DNA of 6,355 nucleotides from assembly GCA_037440525.1 (NCBI GenBank), contig JBBITW010000198.1, positions 1-6,355 on the forward strand. The letters are read 5' to 3'. The DNA comes from JBBITW01 sp037440525 (GTDB lineage: Bacteria > Desulfobacterota > BSN033 > UBA1163). The position numbers and the translations under genes were made by a program. The number at the start of each line of letters is the position of its first letter. The first letter of the stretch is position 1. Positions 1-5,929 of the stretch are shown here, piece after piece. The notes under the pieces are model-generated. The model was not told the DNA's origin, searched no databases, and saw nothing but the letters and a program-made list of their open reading frames with translations.

Positions 1-12
1 CATCCCCTCCTT

Positions 13-40
13 TGTCATTCCGAGCGAAGCGAGGAATCTT
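13..40. repeat. Dispersed chromosomal repeat copy, 'ATTCCGAGCGAAGCGAGGAAT' type
   Basis: The segment TGTCATTCCGAGCGAAGCG followed by AGGAATCTT has short inverted ends (ATTCC/GGAAT) around a GAGCGAAGCGAG core. From memory, this sequence is scattered through intergenic regions of many environmental bacterial genomes, and its minus strand is often mis-translated as 'IPRFARNDK'. The window shows one copy only, so the repeat status is recalled knowledge and is not demonstrated here. Its function is unknown. Confidence 0.6.
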
Positions 41-192
41 ATTTTTACACTGTAAGTAATAATGAAATTGGACCCAAAGATAATAATGTTGGTACCTACC
101 TTTTTTAATTCCTTTCTTTTTTCCCACCAGAGAATTGATAAATCGGTTTATCCTTTTTCTTCTTTTGGCTTGCAAGATTAGGATTATAACAA

Positions 193-240
193 TAATAAAT
201 GGGACGCCCTTAAAAATTTTAAGGGCGTCCCCTTTTATTA
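193..240. terminator. Long palindrome, probable bidirectional rho-independent terminator
   Basis: GGGACGCCCTTAAAA (201-215) pairs perfectly with TTTTAAGGGCGTCCC (217-231) around a single central base. In practice the hairpin must open a few A-T pairs for the loop. Beyond a 1x2 internal bulge, TAATAAA (193-199) also pairs with TTTATTA (234-240). This gives a GC-rich stem with an A-rich left flank and a T-rich right flank, the layout of a terminator usable from both strands. It would insulate the dynamin-like gene from transcription entering from the left. The near-perfect symmetry also fits a REP-like or small mobile palindrome, and one window cannot tell these apart. Confidence 0.65.
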
Positions 241-369
241 CTCATTGTTTCCCCTTTGCTTCCAATCAAAAAATGAAAGGCTTAATTTAGTTTGCAATGT
301 TATTAGTGCAATCATTTATTAAATATAAAATTATAAATCATTCAAAAGGTAGCTAACATTGACTCTTTT

Positions 370-378
370 TGCTATAAT
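370..378 (+). promoter_or_regulatory. Extended -10 promoter element of the dynamin-like gene
   Basis: TGCTATAAT is a perfect extended -10 (TGn followed by TATAAT). It lies 22 bases before the ATG at 401, so transcription would start near 385 and leave a leader of about 15 bases. No good -35 sits at 16-18 bases upstream, which is usual for extended -10 promoters. If correct, it excludes the upstream TTG at 359 as the start, because that codon would precede the transcript. There is no clear Shine-Dalgarno in the short leader. An alternative promoter further upstream could serve the TTG, which has AAGGT at 346-350. Confidence 0.5.
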
Positions 379-400
379 ATTAATTAAAAAAGAACAGAAT

Positions 401-1537
401 ATGCGTTTATTAAATTCAGAACAAGAGGAACTACTTAAAGATGAACGTAGGCTATTGAATAACCTCCAGATGATATTGGAACGTCTTGGGATTACTCAAG
501 ATGATCAAGAGGCCCTTTTTCATTCTATTCAGCAACTTGATGATTTATTCCTTTTTGTTGTTGTAGGAGAGTTCAACTCAGGGAAGAGTGCTATAATTAA
601 TGCCCTTCTGGGTCAAACACTTCTCCAAGAAGGTGTAACTCCGACTACAACAAAAATTTATCTTCTTAGGTATGGAGAGAATCAAAAACAAACTCTTATA
701 AGTGAACGCCAAGTTCTTCTTACTGCTCCGATAGAATTTCTTCATGAACTAAGTATCGTTGATACTCCTGGAACTAATGCGGTAATACGTGAACATGAAA
801 TAATAACATCTCGATTTATACCTCGTTCCGATCTAATAATATTTGTCACCTCTGCTGATCGTCCTTTTACAGAAAGTGAACGAAACTTTCTGGAACGTAT
901 TAGGGAATGGGGGAAAAAGTTGGTTTTTGTGGTAAACAAGATCGATATCTTAAATAGCGATAAGGAGAGAATTGAGATCGAAAGCTTTATCCAGAAAAAT
1001 GTTCATAAGGTTTTGGAGGATAATATAAAAATTTTTTCAGTAAGTGCTCGTGATGCTATTAGAGCAAAACAGGAGAATAATGAAGACCTATGGGAGAAAA
1101 GCCGTTTTAAATCACTGGAAGAATATATTCGCAAAACATTAGATGAGAAGAGTCGATTTCGACTCAAATTATTAAATCCTCTTGGAGTTGGCAACCATTT
1201 GGCTGAAAAATTTTTGGAAATGATATCCTCCCGACTCCAGTTACTACAAAGTGATTTTAATCTCATTGATGAGGTGGAAAAACAGCTTAACCTATACAAA
1301 GAAGATATGCAACGACATTTCAACTCCCGAATGGCAGAGATTGAAAATCTCCTATATGAAATGGAGAACAGGGGACAGATTTTCTTTGACGAGACATTTC
1401 GCCTGGGTCGCGTTTTCGATCTCCTCTCCAAACCCCGTGTCCAACAGGAGTTTGAACGGCAAGTGGTGGCGGACACACCCCAACGCGTTGAGGCGAAGGT
1501 AGGAGAAATATCCACTGGTTGGTGGATTCAGACCTAA
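401..1537 (+). CDS. Bacterial dynamin-like GTPase, N-terminal GTPase part (frameshifted gene)
   Basis: This is the GTP-binding half of a dynamin-family protein; such GTPases bind and remodel membranes in a GTP-dependent way. Counting from ATG 401, it has a charged helical N-terminus starting MRLLNSEQ, a P-loop GEFNSGKS (residues 56-63), the G2 threonines PTTT (81-84), DTPG (G3, 121-124), NKID (G4, 179-182) and SVSAR (G5, about 214-217). After residue 260 it becomes helical and coiled-coil-like. The frame ends in an unrelated tail (STGWWIQT) and TAA at 1537. The family sequence resumes in the next frame as HWLVDSDLKQWQ from 1513, so a -1 shift near 1510 splits the gene. Rejoined, it encodes about 575 residues, close to what I expect for this family. 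ATG 401 is preferred over TTG 359 because of the family start and the promoter at 370-378. Base composition changes sharply near 1330-1390. Confidence 0.9.
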   Translation: MRLLNSEQEELLKDERRLLNNLQMILERLGITQDDQEALFHSIQQLDDLFLFVVVGEFNSGKSAIINALLGQTLLQEGVTPTTTKIYLLRYGENQKQTLISERQVLLTAPIEFLHELSIVDTPGTNAVIREHEIITSRFIPRSDLIIFVTSADRPFTESERNFLERIREWGKKLVFVVNKIDILNSDKERIEIESFIQKNVHKVLEDNIKIFSVSARDAIRAKQENNEDLWEKSRFKSLEEYIRKTLDEKSRFRLKLLNPLGVGNHLAEKFLEMISSRLQLLQSDFNLIDEVEKQLNLYKEDMQRHFNSRMAEIENLLYEMENRGQIFFDETFRLGRVFDLLSKPRVQQEFERQVVADTPQRVEAKVGEISTGWWIQT

Positions 1538-2130
1538 AACAGTGGCAAGCCGTTACCAAACATCTCGCCGAAAGGAATCGTGAGCATAAGGGATCCATTT
1601 ATGGAGATATTGAAACAGGTAGCTTTTATCGTGATCGCCAAAGCCTGATGGATACGATCATTCGTGAAACACGGCGGGTGGTTGAAACTTACGATAGGAC
1701 CCGAGAGGCAAAGGCCATCGCAGAAAGTGCCCAGACAGCTGTTGCGACATCAGCAGCCCTTGAGGCCAGTGCTCTGGGGTTGGGTGCTATTGTAACCACC
1801 TTGGCTACCACAGCCGCAGCTGATGTCACAGGAGTCATTATGGCCAGTTTTATGGCAGTAATCGGTCTTTTCATCATTCCTGCCCGACGTCGGCAGGGGA
1901 AAACCAAACTACTGGAAAAGATTTCTGCCGTCCGTAAACAACTGATTCACTCGTTGCAGTCACAGTTTGATAAAGAAATCAACCGAAGTTTGCAACAAAT
2001 TCACGAAGCCATCGCGCCTTATACCCGTTTCATTCGTTCCGAACGGGACAGAATCACGAAGTCTCAATCCGAGCTCAAATATCTCAAAGGAGAGATGGTT
2101 CAATTGAAAGGAAAATTGGAAGAGATATAG
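1519..2130 (+). CDS. Bacterial dynamin-like GTPase, C-terminal membrane/stalk part (second half of the frameshifted gene)
   Basis: This frame continues the dynamin-like protein from the preceding ORF and overlaps it by 19 bases. Family-like sequence can be read from about 1510 (IHWLVDSDLKQWQAVTKHL), although the first start-like codon is TTG 1519. Contents: a helical stalk (residues 1-70), a long Ala/Gly-rich hydrophobic stretch (about 79-121, ending GLFIIPARRR) that resembles the membrane-inserting paddle or hairpin of bacterial dynamin-like proteins, then a charged coiled coil to the TAG stop. AGGAG at 1501-1505 lies 13 bases before the TTG, so separate translation by coupling is conceivable but poorly spaced. 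No X-XXY-YYZ slippery heptamer is visible, so programmed frameshifting is not favoured. The likeliest readings are a frameshift mutation or an assembly indel. GC content here is clearly higher than in the GTPase half. Confidence 0.85.
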   Translation: MVDSDLKQWQAVTKHLAERNREHKGSIYGDIETGSFYRDRQSLMDTIIRETRRVVETYDRTREAKAIAESAQTAVATSAALEASALGLGAIVTTLATTAAADVTGVIMASFMAVIGLFIIPARRRQGKTKLLEKISAVRKQLIHSLQSQFDKEINRSLQQIHEAIAPYTRFIRSERDRITKSQSELKYLKGEMVQLKGKLEEI

Positions 2131-2189
2131 ATCTGAAACTTATGAAAGCGTGCTGATCCTTCTAATTGCGGAAATCATAATATCTCCTC

Positions 2190-2687
2190 ATGGGAAAACT
2201 CATGTCCTATTATATCGGTTTGATCACGGGCGCCATTTTAATTCTTCTCGGATTCGTGGGAAGTGTCCTTCCCGTTCTGCCAGGGCCGCCACTAAGTTTT
2301 ATTGGATTATTTCTGTTTGCTCTGATTAACAATTTTTCCCCTCCTCTAACATCAACATTCATTATCATCATGTTGATTATTACCATCGGCGTTACAGTTC
2401 TGGATTATATCATCCCCCTTATAGGGGCTAAAAAATATGGAACTTCAAAGTGGGGAATTTATGGTTCCATTATAGGAATGATCATAGGGGTCTTTTTTTC
2501 ACCCTTTGGTCTGCTTCTTGGGGCTTTTATCGGTGCAGTCCTTGTGGAATGGATAGTCTCAAGGAAGGAGAAGCAGGCCTTGAAAGCAGGTTGGGGAATT
2601 TTTGTTGGCTCATTCTTTGGAACAATCCTGAAATTGGTTGTCTCAGGAATCATGGCTTACTATTCCGCTATGGCTATTTTATCATAG
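2190..2687 (+). CDS. DUF456 family integral membrane protein
   Basis: This is a small, very hydrophobic protein of 165 residues, the usual length of DUF456 proteins. Visible features are a first membrane helix (about 7-28), the signature SVLPVLPGPPLSFIGL (25-40), a second helix pair (about 55-80), the polar loop GAKKYGTSKWGIYGS (79-93), then Gly-rich helices with GAFIGAVLVEW (111-121), a basic loop SRKEKQALKAGWG (124-136) and a last helix to the C-terminus. The family has no established function; the Gly-rich helices suggest tight packing in the inner membrane. Either ATG 2190 or ATG 2202 could be the start: neither has a strong Shine-Dalgarno, and GGGAAAA before 2202 is a weak candidate. The gene begins 59 bases after the dynamin-like gene on the same strand, so co-transcription is plausible. 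Confidence 0.88.
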   Translation: MGKLMSYYIGLITGAILILLGFVGSVLPVLPGPPLSFIGLFLFALINNFSPPLTSTFIIIMLIITIGVTVLDYIIPLIGAKKYGTSKWGIYGSIIGMIIGVFFSPFGLLLGAFIGAVLVEWIVSRKEKQALKAGWGIFVGSFFGTILKLVVSGIMAYYSAMAILS

Positions 2688-2762
2688 AATAGCAAATTCA
2701 TCCGAGGTGGACTTATCATTAAAGATGGATAGGGCCAATTCTGGAAGGAAAGGAGCTTTGTT

Positions 2763-3206
2763 ATGAAAAAGTATAGATTACTTTCATTTTTTTCCGTAGT
2801 TGTAGCGATGACACTGATAGGAATGATTCTTCAAACCTCAGCACAGGAGAAGGTTGCCCCAGAGAGTACTCTCAAAGAAACAGGCGTTTTAATGAAAGCT
2901 CGGCTTGTTATCGGAACAGGAGTGGAGAATTTGGAACCTGCGGGAGTGGCCGAAACCTTTCCTGCATCAACAGAAAAAGTCTACTGTTTTCTGGAGGCAA
3001 CCAACATCAATCAAGATACGGAGGTTTCTTTTGTTTGGTTTCACGGCCAAAAGGAATTGTTAAAAATCAACTTGCCGTTGAAAAAGGGCCCAAGATGGAG
3101 GACCTATGTCTATAAGAATTTATATGGACAAAAAGGGGATTGGAGGGTAGAAATCAGAGATGCCATGGGAAAACCCCTAAAAGAGGTTAAATTTAAGGTG
3201 GAGTAA
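2763..3206 (+). CDS. Secreted or periplasmic DUF2914 domain protein
   Basis: The 147-residue protein starts with a typical export signal: MKKYR, a hydrophobic core (about 7-24) and a likely cleavage site after QTSA (about 27). The mature part matches the DUF2914 pattern: ARLVIGTGVENLEPAG (46-61), EKVYCFLEATNI (71-82), VSFVWFHGQKEL (88-99), the conserved GPRWRTYVYK (109-118) and GDWRVEIRD (125-133). It probably folds as a small beta-sandwich in the periplasm or on the envelope. The role of the family is not known; the domain is common in Proteobacteria-like lineages, and partners cannot be named from sequence. The start is secure: AGGAG at 2751-2755 lies seven bases before the ATG. It sits 75 bases after the DUF456 gene, with its own strong ribosome site and no visible terminator between them. 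Confidence 0.85.
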   Translation: MKKYRLLSFFSVVVAMTLIGMILQTSAQEKVAPESTLKETGVLMKARLVIGTGVENLEPAGVAETFPASTEKVYCFLEATNINQDTEVSFVWFHGQKELLKINLPLKKGPRWRTYVYKNLYGQKGDWRVEIRDAMGKPLKEVKFKVE

Positions 3207-3219
3207 GAATTCTTTGATC

Positions 3220-3426
3220 TCATTGAAAATGAATCAAAGAAAACATTACAGTAATAAATATAAACACCAAAGGAGCTATCTTTTTAGTCATCTTCTTGAG
3301 CCCGGAATAAGCGTCAATATGTAAATCTATAAAATGGCCATAAAGATATCCAGCCAACATCCAGGAAATCCAGGCCCAAACAAAGATATCCAGAAAGATA
3401 TGCTGTTTTACAAATAATCCTGATAT
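3220..3426 (-). pseudogene. Possible remnant of a small two-helix membrane protein gene
   Basis: The gap between the DUF2914 and AI-2E genes holds a 68-codon stop-free minus-strand frame that reads like real protein: QHIFLDIFVWAWISWMLAGY (a first membrane helix), a polar loop (GHFIDLHIDAYSGLKKMTKK), then IAPLVFIFITVMFSLIHFQ and a TGA stop. I do not recognise the family. The frame has no usable start at its expected beginning. The likely original start is GTA at 3409-3411 (followed by AAACAGCAT), preceded by AGGA at 3418-3421 on the minus strand; GTA is not a start codon. The first ATG (3358-3360) would cut off most of helix one and has no ribosome site. So this is either a decayed gene or a coincidentally open hydrophobic frame. 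Its upstream end reaches close to the AI-2E ribosome-binding site. Confidence 0.35.
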
Positions 3427-3450
3427 TTAAGGAAAGGAGTCCCATAAGCT

Positions 3451-4500
3451 ATGGCAACTAACCGATTTTACTTACTTACACTTATAGTTTTTATACTTCT
3501 CCTCGGTTATTTTAACTACCAGGTTTGGAAACCTTTCTTAACTCCCATCGCATGGGCTATCGTCATTTCAATTTTGTTCTATCCACTATATACCTTTCTT
3601 CTCAGGTTCATACGTCAAAGGTCAATTACCTCCGCTCTTGTTCTCTCTTTGATCATTGTCCTTATTCTGGGCCCATTCTCTTATCTAACTTTTTTACTTG
3701 TGAAGGAATTGAGGGGCTTGTCAGAGTATATGTCTAAGGGAAAGCTTGATGCATTAGAGAATTTGCTCCAACACCCAACCCTGATGAATATTATTGAAAA
3801 GGTTACATCCCTGCTCAATATCAACGTCACAGAGTTTGAAAATGCTCTTACTGATCAGATTACCCAATTGGGAAAAGCACTTATCACCGGATTAACTAAA
3901 GGTTTCCTTGAAATCCTAACCTTCGTATTTTACTTCATCATAATGGCCTTTTCCATCTTTTTCTTCCTCAAAGATGGTCCTGCTATTTTCAATAAAATAA
4001 GAAATTTCCTCCCATTTCCTGAAAAACAGAAAGAGAGATTGGTGAACCGGATCAGGGATTTGATCATCTCAACGATTTACGGGGGAGTAATTGTTGCTAT
4101 GGTTCAAGGGGCTCTTGGAGGTATTGCCTTTGCGGTTGTGGGAATTACATCACCAATTCTTTGGGGATCTATAATGGCACTCGCTTCTTTTTTACCAGGA
4201 GCAGGCCCTTTTATTATCTGGGCTCCTGCAGCCCTCTATCTCTTTTTTGAGGGATCAATTTTCAGGGCAATATCTCTGTCCGTGATGGGGACTTTTGGCA
4301 TCAGTTTGGTTGACAATCTATTGAGGCCCATGATCATTGGTAACAGGACAAAATTGCCTTTTTTAGCCATTTTTTTCAGCGTCCTCGGCGGAATCAGAAT
4401 TTTTGGAATCATAGGAATAATCATGGGGCCTCTGGTTTTAGTGCTGTTTTTATCAGTTATTGATATCTTCAAAAGCATTGAGGAACCAGGCTTAGAATAA
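3451..4500 (+). CDS. AI-2E/PerM-family (UPF0118) membrane transporter
   Basis: At 349 residues this is a full-length member of the family that includes TqsA, PerM and YdiK. The order is as expected: two close N-terminal helices (6-22 and 31-52), a third (about 60-85), a soluble helical region (87-150), a membrane helix (155-173) followed by FFLKDGPAIF (171-180), then the conserved C-terminal bundle with VQGALGGIAFAVVGI (218-232), SFLPGAGPFIIWAPAA (246-261), DNLLRPMIIG (288-297) and LGGIRIFGIIGIIMGPL (312-328). Members have been linked to autoinducer-2 export and to Na+/H+ or Li+/H+ antiport. The substrate cannot be told from this sequence, and the family name alone should not be read as quorum sensing. 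GGAG at 3436-3439, eleven bases before ATG, supports the start. The gene converges with the minus-strand MscS-like pseudogene, with about 115 bases between. Confidence 0.93.
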   Translation: MATNRFYLLTLIVFILLLGYFNYQVWKPFLTPIAWAIVISILFYPLYTFLLRFIRQRSITSALVLSLIIVLILGPFSYLTFLLVKELRGLSEYMSKGKLDALENLLQHPTLMNIIEKVTSLLNINVTEFENALTDQITQLGKALITGLTKGFLEILTFVFYFIIMAFSIFFFLKDGPAIFNKIRNFLPFPEKQKERLVNRIRDLIISTIYGGVIVAMVQGALGGIAFAVVGITSPILWGSIMALASFLPGAGPFIIWAPAALYLFFEGSIFRAISLSVMGTFGISLVDNLLRPMIIGNRTKLPFLAIFFSVLGGIRIFGIIGIIMGPLVLVLFLSVIDIFKSIEEPGLE

Positions 4501-4615
4501 AATGTATATCACTTCATCCAATTGACCTTCCACTATAAATAGGTTTGAAAATCCTTTTCCCAAAAATTTCAATATTTTTGAAACTACCAGATTCCATCCT
4601 TAGCTCTGCAAATAA

Positions 4616-5251
4616 TTAGATGTGAGAGATTTGGTCAGGTCTTTCACCTTCCCTATCTTTTTTTCTATAAATCCTCTCAAGAAAGTCTTTTGCTAATTCT
4701 CTTCCTCACCAACCAAAGGCTATTGCTAAGGCAAGAACGATACCGCCAAAGATAATGGAAAAGGCGGAAACAATCACCTTCTCAGCAATGCCCAAATGAT
4801 AGAGAGACATGGTCAAAGAGAGGATGATGATGAACCATCGAATAGAACGGCTTATGAGGTTTGCTGATTCTATCTGGGCATTAACGGCTGTAATCAAAGC
4901 GGCCTGACTTAAAAAGATAGCAATCAAATATCCTATCACCAAAATGATAACCGCAGCAAAAAGGTTCGGAAGGTAGTTGAAGAATTTGGCAATAAAGTTC
5001 TGCGTTGCGGCCACTTCAAGGGCGTTGATCCCCAAGATGAGGGTAATGAGCACAATGACCCAATAGAAGAACCTACGTAATAGATTTGTTGGGGAATAGG
5101 ACATTCCCCCTTTGGAGAGCATATGAGTCAATCCCCATCTTTCGCTCACTCTATCGAACTTAATTGCTTTTAAGAAACGCAAAAGCAATATTTTTATTGC
5201 CCATGCAATGAGAAACCCAACGGAATCTGGAAGGATTGCTCCATTTGACTC
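4616..5251 (-). pseudogene. Conserved-TM-helix (MscS-like) membrane protein, truncated 5' and with internal stop
   Basis: The frame encodes a 'conserved TM helix' protein, related to the membrane part of small-conductance mechanosensitive channels. The readable protein starts inside a first membrane helix (VGFLIAWAIKILLLRFLKAI), continues with FDRVSERWGL, a second helix (FFYWVIVLITLILGINAL), LPNLFAAVIILVIGYLIAIF and a last helix up to VLALAIAFGW, then meets TGA at 4706-4708. After the TGA the same frame continues for 29 codons as GRELAKDFLERIYRK and ends in DQISHI before TAA at 4616-4618; this matches the usual family ending (FGLGGRxLAxxFLE ... ISHL). The TGA therefore replaces a conserved glycine. 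The 5' end is also missing: the frame is closed by a TGA at 5252-5254 within helix one, and TTG 5188 (a possible start for a 160-residue product) has no ribosome site. A dead gene is the best reading. Confidence 0.8.
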
Positions 5252-5274
5252 TCAAACCTAAATCCAGCAATCCT
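5232..5274. repeat. 9-bp inverted repeat at the glycosyltransferase/MscS-like junction
   Basis: AGGATTGCT (5232-5240) and AGCAATCCT (5266-5274) are exact inverted copies separated by 25 bases. They span the stop of the glycosyltransferase fragment (5258-5260) and the point where the MscS-like frame loses its 5' end. There is no convincing T-tract on either side, so this is not called as a terminator. It may be chance or a scar of the rearrangement. Confidence 0.35.
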
Positions 5275-5896
5275 GCAATATTCCACTAATCTCAATTGGC
5301 TGGATTTGTTTCATCATTATATCCCAATCTTTCCTAAATTCTAAATAATTTAATATGTCTTTTCCCCTCTTACAAAATATCATCTTGACATTGGCTATAG
5401 AATCCTTAGCCCTCTTGAATTCACCCCTCCATAAATAATCTAAACCGAGAAAGAGTGAAGTAATGATTGCCTTTGGGTAAAGTGTCCACTTGATAAAGTA
5501 TCCTGGGTAAGGATCAAGGTTAATACCCAATCCCCTTTTCTTCTTTTGCCTTTCATAAAGAAAACGTTCGATATCCCATTTCAATTCCTCCTGAAAATAG
5601 AATTCTGTTCTTTCGGGGTGGAGGTGTTTGATCCTAAGCTTTCTATCAAATAATATACAGAAGCCTAATTGGGAGGCATTGATGAGGTAATCAGTATCTT
5701 CTCCCCTTGGAATATAGGGATCAAATGGAACACTTTGATAAAGATGGCGGTGGAGGACCAGATTCCCGCCCAGAAGAATAGGGGAGCAAACTAAACGCTC
5801 ATCTGTTCGGAGGATTTTCTCCCAGACCCGGTTCATCCATTTTGTTTTATTCCATAAAAATCTCCACCACAAACTTTGATGTGGAAGAAGGACTCC
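5258..5896 (-). pseudogene. Glycosyltransferase family 2 fragment, C-terminal half, cut by an IS200-type insertion
   Basis: The open frame runs from just inside the IS boundary (GVLLPHQSL, from 5896) to TAG at 5258-5260; TTG 5870-5872 is only a nominal start for 204 residues. Counting from that TTG, CSPILLGGNLVLHR (29-42) and the acidic motif RGEDTDYLI (56-64) are typical of the acceptor-binding and catalytic-base part of GT-A fold family-2 glycosyltransferases. A helical tail with an amphipathic or membrane-associated stretch (WTLYPKAIITSLFLGLDYLW, 129-148) follows. The N-terminal nucleotide-sugar binding half with its DxD motif is absent. In-frame TAG at 5897-5899 and the IS200 right-end hairpin at 5908-5925 come immediately upstream, so the missing half probably lies beyond the insertion, past the right edge of the window. 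Sugar donor and acceptor are unknown. The fragment is most unlikely to be active. Confidence 0.78.
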
Positions 5897-5907
5897 CTAG
5901 TAGATAC

Positions 5908-5925
5908 CCACGGGCAAGCCCATGG
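5908..5925 (-). repeat. IS200-type right-end hairpin
   Basis: On the minus strand CCATGGGC, loop TT, GCCCGTGG forms an eight-pair stem with one G-T pair, starting a few bases after the transposase stop. Subterminal imperfect hairpins of this kind are recognised by Y1 (HUH) transposases at the ends of IS200/IS605 elements. The position just after TnpA and just before host sequence supports this role. Confidence 0.65.
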
Positions 5926-5929
5926 CACT

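Larger units (their letters stand above)
1..400. other. Non-coding leader region before the dynamin-like gene
   Basis: No convincing gene is visible on either strand in these 400 bases. The region is AT-rich and contains the dispersed repeat near its left edge, a weak AT-rich hairpin at 137-152 (GATAAA/TTTATC, loop TCGG) followed by a pyrimidine run, the large palindrome at 193-240, and an AT-rich stretch (about 290-400) that carries the likely promoter of the dynamin-like gene. A lysine-rich minus-strand frame at about 125-190 is too short and low in complexity to call. Confidence 0.6.

Noticed and set aside
125..200. Lysine-rich minus-strand frame (ASQKKKKDKPIYQFSGGKK)
   Set aside because: It is short and low in complexity, runs into the palindrome and has no start; it arises from a pyrimidine-rich plus strand.
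1003..1515. 170-codon minus-strand open frame
   Set aside because: It is antisense to the dynamin-like GTPase, is rich in Ser/Arg/Cys, and shows no domain or ribosome site; it is a shadow of the real gene.
1500..1537. Programmed -1 ribosomal frameshifting in the dynamin-like gene
   Set aside because: No X-XXY-YYZ slippery heptamer occurs in the 19-base overlap or just before it. The AGGAG upstream is the only supportive feature.
3342..3393. 12-base direct repeat AAAGATATCCAG (3342-3353 and 3382-3393)
   Set aside because: There are only two copies, 28 bases apart, in AT-rich sequence, with no flanking symmetry; not enough for an operator or array.
3451..4500. Quorum-sensing function from the AI-2E name
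   Set aside because: The family is broad, with antiport activities reported, and there is no LuxS, Lsr or other autoinducer gene in the window.
4566..4583. TTTCAA/TTGAAA hairpin between the convergent genes as a terminator
   Set aside because: The stem has six mostly A-T pairs and no proper T-tract; too weak to call.
4706..4708. UGA read as glycine (genetic code 25) in the MscS-like gene
   Set aside because: The position is a conserved glycine, which makes it tempting. However, the three intact genes contain many glycine codons and not one in-frame TGA, which is not expected under code 25.
4660..4710. Selenocysteine UGA
   Set aside because: The family has glycine here, there is no selenoprotein context, and I see no convincing stem-loop just after the codon.
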